From the NCBI GenBank assembly GCA_029265335.1, contig JAJUJN010000032.1, positions 1 to 11,297 of the forward strand: a DNA stretch of 11,297 nucleotides. Direction: 5' to 3'. Made by a program: the position numbers and the translations under genes. Source of the DNA: Alcaligenaceae bacterium (GTDB lineage: Bacteria > Pseudomonadota > Gammaproteobacteria > Burkholderiales > Burkholderiaceae_B). A model generated the notes under the pieces. That model saw only the letters and a program-made list of their open reading frames with translations, did not search any database and was not told the DNA's origin. Below are positions 7,283 to 11,297 of this stretch, piece by piece (the first letter of the stretch is position 1; each line of letters opens with the position of its first letter).

Positions 7283-7305
7283 CATTCAATCTCCTCCCAG
7301 TAGCC

Positions 7306-8235
7306 ATGAAGATCGCTTTTGTCTTTCCCGGTCAAGGGTCGCAGTCTGCGGGTATGCTCGACGGCTTCGCGGGCAACCCGGCCGTAGCCGACGTATTGCA
7401 ACGTGCTGGTGCGGCGCTCGACCAAGACATTGCCGAGCTCATCGCGCAAGGCCCCGCCGAAGCGCTCAATCTCACCACCAATACGCAACCGGTGATGCTC
7501 ACGGCAGGCGCCGCGGTCTACGCAGCCTGGGTGGCTGCCGGCGGTCGCGTGCCCGACGTCATGGCCGGCCATAGCCTGGGTGAGTACACGGCTTTGGTGG
7601 CCGCCGGCAGTCTCACACTCGAAGACGGGGTGCGGCTGGTTCGGCTGCGGGCCGACGCCATGCAGTCGGCCGTGCCGGTTGGCGAAGGTGCCATGGCCGC
7701 CGTACTGGGTTTGGATGACGCCACGGTTCGCCAGGTTTGCGCCGATGCGGCGCAGGGGCAAGTTGTGGAAGCGGTCAACTACAATGCACCTTCGCAGGTG
7801 GTGATTGCCGGCCATAAGGCGGCAGTCGACCGCGCCTGCGAGGCTGCGAAGGCAGCCGGCGCCAAGCGGGCCTTGCCATTGCCGGTGTCGGCGCCTTTTC
7901 ATTCGAGCTTGCTCGAGCCCGCGGCGGCGCGGCTGGCTCAAGCGCTGGCCGGCGTCGACGTGCAGACTCCGAGCGTGCCCGTGATCAACAACGTCGATGT
8001 GGCGCGCCAGTCTGAGCCCGACGCCATCCGCGACGCGCTGGTGCGGCAGGCCTGGCATCCCGTGCGGTGGGTGGAAACCATCGAGGCGATGAAGGCCGAC
8101 GGCGTCACACACATTGTGGAATGTGGGCCGGGCAAAGTGCTCGCCGGGTTGGTCAAGCGCATCGATCGCTCGATCACTGCCCTGGCCATTACCGATCCGG
8201 CCTCACTCGAAGTTGCCCTTGAGGCCACGCGATAA
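7306..8235 (+). CDS. fabD: Malonyl-CoA:ACP transacylase FabD
   Basis: FabD moves malonyl from CoA to the ACP phosphopantetheine arm, supplying every elongation step. The 309-residue protein starts MKIAFVFPGQGSQSAGM with Gln10 in the oxyanion region. The nucleophile is Ser90 in AGHSLGEYTA, the malonate-binding arginine is Arg115 in LVRLRADAMQ, and the catalytic His is His199 in SAPFHSSL. These match Gln11, Ser92, Arg117 and His201 of E. coli FabD. CGPGKVLAGLVKRI near the C-terminus is also typical. ATG 7306 has no obvious Shine-Dalgarno (upstream bases are pyrimidine-rich), unlike its neighbours. The gene lies 67 bases after fabH and 25 before fabG. Confidence 0.97.
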   Translation: MKIAFVFPGQGSQSAGMLDGFAGNPAVADVLQRAGAALDQDIAELIAQGPAEALNLTTNTQPVMLTAGAAVYAAWVAAGGRVPDVMAGHSLGEYTALVAAGSLTLEDGVRLVRLRADAMQSAVPVGEGAMAAVLGLDDATVRQVCADAAQGQVVEAVNYNAPSQVVIAGHKAAVDRACEAAKAAGAKRALPLPVSAPFHSSLLEPAAARLAQALAGVDVQTPSVPVINNVDVARQSEPDAIRDALVRQAWHPVRWVETIEAMKADGVTHIVECGPGKVLAGLVKRIDRSITALAITDPASLEVALEATR

Positions 8236-8260
8236 CTTGGTTGCTCCGGAGACAACCGCT

Positions 8261-8998
8261 ATGGAACTGGAAGGAAAAACCGCTCTCGTCACCGGCGCCA
8301 CCCGTGGCATCGGCAAGGCCATTGCCCATGAGCTGGCCCAGCGTGGCGCCACCGTGATCGGCACCGCCACCTCACCGACAGGAGCCGAAAGCATTCAGGC
8401 GCATCTGGTTGCTTACAAGGGTCGAGGCGTGCTGCTCGACGTCACCGATGCGGCTGCCGTTGACGCCTTGCTGGCCGACATTGCCAAGCGTGAGGGTGGT
8501 CCGCACATCTTGGTGAACAACGCCGGCATCACACGCGACAACCTCGCCATGCGCATGAAAGACGAAGACTGGTCGGCGGTGATCGACACCAATCTGGCCG
8601 CCGTCTTTCGCCTGTCGCGGGCGGTGCTGCGCGGCATGATGAAGGCCCGCTGGGGTCGTATCATCAATATCACTTCGGTCGTTGGCGCCAGCGGCAACGC
8701 GGGTCAGGCCAACTACGCCGCCGCAAAGGCGGGGGTGGCTGGCATGTCGCGTGCGCTGGCTCGCGAGCTCGGCAGCCGCAACATTACCGTGAATTGTGTG
8801 GCGCCGGGTTTCATCGATACCGATATGACCCGCGCCCTGAGTGAAGAGCAAACCTCAGCCCTGGTCGAGCAGATTCCGCTCGGTCGGCTGGGCTCACCCG
8901 ACGATATCGCAGCGGCGGTGGGGTTTTTGGCCTCGCCGCGCGCCGGCTACATCACGGGTGCCGAACTGCATGTCAATGGTGGCATGTATATGCAGTAG
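8261..8998 (+). CDS. fabG: 3-oxoacyl-ACP reductase FabG
   Basis: FabG is the NADPH-dependent reductase that turns 3-ketoacyl-ACP into 3-hydroxyacyl-ACP. The 245-residue short-chain dehydrogenase has the Rossmann glycine motif TGATRGIG (11-18), NNAG (86-89), Asn111, and the catalytic Ser139, Tyr152 and Lys156 in the YxxxK motif. The C-terminal half holds VNCVAPGFIDTDMT (177-190) and ends GGMYMQ. The frame extends upstream to 8114 inside fabD, but ATG 8261 has GGAGA at 8248-8252 with 8-base spacing and gives the family N-terminus. The position between fabD and acpP, with the full active site, makes FabG far more likely than another dehydrogenase of this family. Confidence 0.97.
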   Translation: MELEGKTALVTGATRGIGKAIAHELAQRGATVIGTATSPTGAESIQAHLVAYKGRGVLLDVTDAAAVDALLADIAKREGGPHILVNNAGITRDNLAMRMKDEDWSAVIDTNLAAVFRLSRAVLRGMMKARWGRIINITSVVGASGNAGQANYAAAKAGVAGMSRALARELGSRNITVNCVAPGFIDTDMTRALSEEQTSALVEQIPLGRLGSPDDIAAAVGFLASPRAGYITGAELHVNGGMYMQ

Positions 8999-9028
8999 GC
9001 AGTGTGCCAACTTTTTCCTATCCAAGAG

Positions 9029-9055
9029 TTGCATGGTGTGGCTCTTGGCTATAAT
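9029..9055 (+). promoter_or_regulatory. acpP promoter
   Basis: A perfect -10 box TATAAT lies at 9050-9055, continuing as TATAATTCGC. The nearest -35-like hexamer is TTGCAT at 9029-9034 with a short 15-base spacer. Transcription from about 9062 would give a 22-nt leader containing the GGAG ribosome site. Its place in the 85-base fabG-acpP gap matches the E. coli cluster, where acpP also has its own promoter. Confidence 0.7.
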
Positions 9056-9083
9056 TCGCAGGATTTGACCTTTGGAGATCTGC

Positions 9084-9323
9084 ATGGAAAGCATCGAACA
9101 GCGCGTCAAGAAAATCGTCGCTGAACAACTCGGCGTCAACGAAGCCGAAGTCAAAAATGAATCCGCCTTTGTTGACGACCTCGGTGCCGACTCGCTCGAC
9201 ATGGTTGAACTCGTCATGGCCCTCGAAGACGAGTTCGAATCCGAGATCCCCGACGAAGAAGCCGAAAAGCTCACCACCGTGCAGCTGGTCCTCGATTACA
9301 TCAATAATCACCTCAAGAAGTAA
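9084..9323 (+). CDS. acpP: Acyl carrier protein
   Basis: ACP carries the growing acyl chain on a phosphopantetheine arm and delivers it to the Fab enzymes, PlsX and lipid A and cofactor pathways. The 79-residue, very acidic protein contains the DSL motif with Ser37 as the attachment site ([18 protein letters not shown], 35-52), followed by the recognition helix. The N-terminus [18 protein letters not shown] is typical. ATG 9084 has GGAG at 9074-9077 with 6-base spacing; a longer in-frame start at 9072 would add four residues and destroy the leader. It is flanked by its own promoter and by an intrinsic terminator, which fits its very high cellular level. Confidence 0.98.
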   Translation: MESIEQRVKKIVAEQLGVNEAEVKNESAFVDDLGADSLDMVELVMALEDEFESEIPDEEAEKLTTVQLVLDYINNHLKK

Positions 9324-9346
9324 ACCGTCGCCCAGATCGCGGAGCG

Positions 9347-9378
9347 CGCAGGCGCGGCCTAGTCGCGCCGCGCCTGCG
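9347..9378 (+). other. 12-bp perfect hairpin after acpP
   Basis: CGCAGGCGCGGC (9347-9358) and GCCGCGCCTGCG (9367-9378) are perfectly complementary across an 8-nt loop (9359-9366), 23 bases after the acpP stop. No T run follows, so it is not itself a terminator. It stands just before the terminator hairpin and may protect the acpP mRNA 3' end from exonucleases (inference). Confidence 0.6.
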
Positions 9379-9387
9379 TACGACGTC

Positions 9388-9416
9388 AGGGCGGCTCGTA
9401 GCCGCCCTTGCTTTTT
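9388..9416 (+). terminator. Intrinsic terminator after acpP
   Basis: AGGGCGGCT (9388-9396) and AGCCGCCCT (9400-9408) form a perfect 9-bp GC-rich stem with a CGT loop, followed by TGCTTTTT (9409-9416). This is a textbook Rho-independent terminator acting on the plus strand only. It lies between acpP and fabF, so fabF must rely on read-through or a promoter that I cannot see. Confidence 0.85.
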
Positions 9417-9448
9417 GCCAGACTGCACAAAAACAGCAGGAGTCAACC

Positions 9449-10678
9449 GTGAAACGACGCGTCGTGATCACCGGTATGGGAATTGTCTCCCCGATAGGCA
9501 ATGACATTTCCACTGCCTGGGACAATCTCGTCAACGGCCGTTCGGGAATCGATACCATCACCCGGTTCGATCCGAGCGCCTTCAGTTGCCATATTGCCGG
9601 CGAAGTCAAAGACTTCGATGTCACCAGCTACATCCCGGCCAAAGAAGCCCGCAACATGGACACCTTCATCCATTATGGGCTGGCCGCCGGTATGCAAGCC
9701 TGGGCCGACAGCGGCATTGAGGTTACCGAGGCCAATGCCGACCGTATCGGCGTTATCGTCGGGTCAGGTATCGGTGGGTTGCCGCGCATCGAAGAAACCC
9801 ACGCGGAACTGCTCAAACGCGGTCCGCGACGCATCTCGCCTTTCTTCGTGCCCAGTTCGCTCATCAACATGATCTCGGGGCACCTTTCCATCCATTACGG
9901 CCTCAAGGGTCCGAACTATTCGGTGGTGTCTGCCTGCACCACGGGCTTGCACTGCATCGGCGATGCCGCTCGTCTGATCGAATACGGCGATGCCGACGTG
10001 ATGATTGCCGGCGGTGCCGAATCTACCGTGTCGCCGCTGGGCATCGGGGGCTTTGCCGCCGCCCGCGCGCTCTCGACACGCAACGACGACCCCAAAACCG
10101 CCTCGCGCCCCTGGGACAAAGATCGCGACGGCTTTGTGCTGGGTGAGGGCGCCGGCGTACTGGTGCTCGAAGAATACGAGCACGCCAAACGACGCGGCGC
10201 CCGAATCTACGGTGAGTTTGCCGGTTACGGCATGAGCGCGGATGCCTATCACATCACCGCGCCCGACCGCGACGGACCTCGCCGCGGCATGCTGAACGCC
10301 GTGCGCAACGCCGGAATCAACCCCGACGAAGTGCAATATGTCAACGCTCATGGCACTTCGACGCCACTGGGCGACAAGAACGAAACCGAGGCCGTCAAAC
10401 TGGCCTTCGGCGACCATGCCTACAAGCTGGTGGTCAACTCCACCAAGTCCATGACTGGCCACCTGCTGGGGGCGGCTGGCGGCATCGAGGCGGTCTTCAC
10501 CACGCTGGCGGTTCACCATCAGGTGTCCCCGCCCACCATCAATATCTTCGAGCAAGACCCCGAATGCGATCTCGACTACTGTGCCAACAGTGCTCGCGAG
10601 ATTCCCATTCAGAACGCGCTATCGAACTCATTCGGATTTGGCGGCACGAACGGATCGATGCTGGTCAAGCGCGTGTGA
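9449..10678 (+). CDS. fabF: 3-oxoacyl-ACP synthase II (KAS II) FabF
   Basis: FabF condenses malonyl-ACP with long acyl-ACP, including the step that sets the ratio of long unsaturated chains. The 409-residue thiolase-fold protein keeps Cys163 in SACTTGLHCI, His301 in NAHGTSTPLGD, Lys333 in NSTKSMTGHLLG and His338, plus the C-terminal FGFGGTN (395-401). These are the KAS II residues at family positions, and the length is normal (E. coli FabF is about 413). The start is GTG at 9449, with AGGAG at 9438-9442 and 6-base spacing; it gives the canonical MKRRVVITGMGIVSPIG. FabB is less likely because of the acpP context. The stop overlaps the next start as TGATG. Confidence 0.97.
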   Translation: MKRRVVITGMGIVSPIGNDISTAWDNLVNGRSGIDTITRFDPSAFSCHIAGEVKDFDVTSYIPAKEARNMDTFIHYGLAAGMQAWADSGIEVTEANADRIGVIVGSGIGGLPRIEETHAELLKRGPRRISPFFVPSSLINMISGHLSIHYGLKGPNYSVVSACTTGLHCIGDAARLIEYGDADVMIAGGAESTVSPLGIGGFAAARALSTRNDDPKTASRPWDKDRDGFVLGEGAGVLVLEEYEHAKRRGARIYGEFAGYGMSADAYHITAPDRDGPRRGMLNAVRNAGINPDEVQYVNAHGTSTPLGDKNETEAVKLAFGDHAYKLVVNSTKSMTGHLLGAAGGIEAVFTTLAVHHQVSPPTINIFEQDPECDLDYCANSAREIPIQNALSNSFGFGGTNGSMLVKRV

Positions 10679-11031
10679 TGACGCCAGTACCGGCCGGCCG
10701 TCGCAGTGGGCTTGCCGTGTCTGTCACGGCGCGGGCCCCGGGTTGGAGGCATCGCCACCCGGTGCGTGTGCGCGTAGGCGCTGCAGGCCTGTGGTCGTGG
10801 CAGCGGCGGGGGCGCAGGGCCCATCTGTGCCCATCCGCGGTGGCTATTGGGCCAGGCAGTCTCTGGATCCACCTGGCCGGTGTCGGCCATTGTCGCACTC
10901 ATACCGGCGCCCGCTCGCGTCAACCCTTGCGCCTCACCCTGTGGCGGCCTATGGTGCCGGGTGATCACTGGCGCCGCTTGTTGGTGGCGGCTCGCTGGAG
11001 CGCCCAGCGCGGCACGGCGGAGGGATCATGA
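10678..11031 (+). CDS. Small Arg/Trp-rich protein, possibly YgfX-like
   Basis: I do not recognise this 117-residue product with certainty. It has about 20 arginines, no lysine, one Asp, one Glu and seven tryptophans, so it is extremely basic. The C-terminal half (about 56-108) has a beta-rich pattern ending RLTLWRPMVPGDHWRRLLVAAR, which recalls the C-terminal part of YgfX/CptA-type proteins (a strand, a WxD/P-like turn, then an RRL helix). The usual YgfX N-terminal membrane hairpin is not visible. It is a gene because its start is fused to the fabF stop (TGATG) and its stop overlaps the rpoE start (ATGA). Homologous small ORFs occupy this place in related genomes as I recall. The YgfX link is a weak inference. 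Confidence 0.6.
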   Translation: MTPVPAGRRSGLAVSVTARAPGWRHRHPVRVRVGAAGLWSWQRRGRRAHLCPSAVAIGPGSLWIHLAGVGHCRTHTGARSRQPLRLTLWRPMVPGDHWRRLLVAARWSAQRGTAEGS

Positions 11032-11297
11032 GCGAGCGCGAAGCCGACGCCATTCTTGTGGAGCGGGTGCAGAACGGCGACAAAAAAGCCTTCGAGCTGC
11101 TGGTCGTCAAATACCAGCGCAAGATCTTTCGTTTGCTTTCGCGACTGATACGTGATCCGGCTGAGGTCGAAGACGTGGCGCAAGAAGCCTTCATCAAGGC
11201 CTATCGCGCCATACCGGGCTTTCGCGGCGAAAGCGCCTTCTACACCTGGCTCTATCGCATTGCGGTAAACACCGCCAAGAATCATCTGGCGGCGGCC
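11028..11297 (+). CDS. rpoE: RpoE/AlgU-type ECF sigma factor, N-terminal part
   Basis: The first 90 codons of an extracytoplasmic-function sigma factor that directs RNA polymerase to envelope-stress genes; the remainder lies outside the window. The start MSEREADAILVERVQNGDKK closely follows E. coli RpoE, and the region-2 core AQEAFIKAYR (51-60) and GESAFYTWLYRIAVNTAKNHL (67-87) is nearly identical, including the -10 recognition segment. Region 4 is not seen. The ATG overlaps the preceding stop (ATGA), with GGAGGG at 11019-11024 close upstream. The expected downstream neighbours would be anti-sigma genes (rseA/mucA, rseB) and a DegP-type protease; this is prediction. No RpoE-type promoter was found directly upstream, so expression may come partly from the fabF transcript. 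Confidence 0.95.
   Translation, partial: MSEREADAILVERVQNGDKKAFELLVVKYQRKIFRLLSRLIRDPAEVEDVAQEAFIKAYRAIPGFRGESAFYTWLYRIAVNTAKNHLAAA

Noticed and set aside
6165..7307. Long open frame (380 codons) on the minus strand opposite fabH
   Set aside because: It lies antisense to a certain gene with full catalytic residues; its His/Gly/Ala-rich translation shows no domain and is a by-product of GC-rich codon bias.
7207..8112. Long open frame (301 codons) on the minus strand opposite fabD
   Set aside because: Same reason: an antisense shadow of fabD with low-information composition.
10564..10677. Upstream extension of the small ORF into fabF
   Set aside because: It would overlap the conserved FabF C-terminus; ATG 10678 fused to the fabF stop is the natural start.
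1..11297. CRISPR array, tRNA, rRNA, insertion sequence or prophage signals
   Set aside because: No direct-repeat array, cloverleaf, transposase or terminal repeats were seen; gene content is core chromosomal throughout.

Overview
This is a housekeeping stretch of a GC-rich betaproteobacterial chromosome. The gene order and protein sequences point to Burkholderiales, most likely Alcaligenaceae (Bordetella/Castellaniella/Pusillimonas-like). That placement is an inference from synteny and protein similarity recalled from memory; no search was run.

Layout. (1) 1-254, minus: the N-terminus of RNase E (rne), cut by the window edge. (2) 255-913: a long divergent intergenic region with several strong inverted repeats, probably the structured rne 5' leader plus the rluC promoter. 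(3) 914-1873, plus: rluC, a 23S rRNA pseudouridine synthase. (4) 1926-3983, minus: maf/yceF (m7GTP pyrophosphatase), an RsmI-like SAM methyltransferase whose start overlaps the maf stop, then a HAD phosphatase convergent with rluC. (5) 4194-10678, plus: yceD (DUF177), rpmF (L32), plsX, fabH, fabD, fabG, acpP, fabF. This is the classic ribosome/fatty-acid cluster, with all key catalytic residues visible. (6) 10678-11297, plus: a small arginine- and tryptophan-rich ORF, then the first 90 codons of an RpoE/AlgU-type sigma factor, joined by stop/start overlaps.

How the genes work together. PlsX makes acyl-phosphate from acyl-ACP for phospholipid synthesis. FabD loads malonyl onto ACP, FabH starts chains, FabG reduces, FabF elongates, and AcpP carries all intermediates. 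RNase E, RluC, YceD and L32 serve RNA decay and ribosome biogenesis. The sigma factor behind fabF probably begins an envelope-stress operon, so lipid synthesis and envelope response may share transcripts.

Regulation visible in the sequence. A TATAAT box sits just before acpP and a textbook intrinsic terminator just after it, so acpP can be made as its own abundant short mRNA. A matching TACAAT box precedes rpmF. No mobile element, CRISPR array, tRNA or rRNA was seen. I found no clearly novel system. The items most worth a second look are the structured rne leader, the YgfX-like basic ORF before rpoE, the insulated acpP unit, and the Maf-coupled methyltransferase of unknown substrate.
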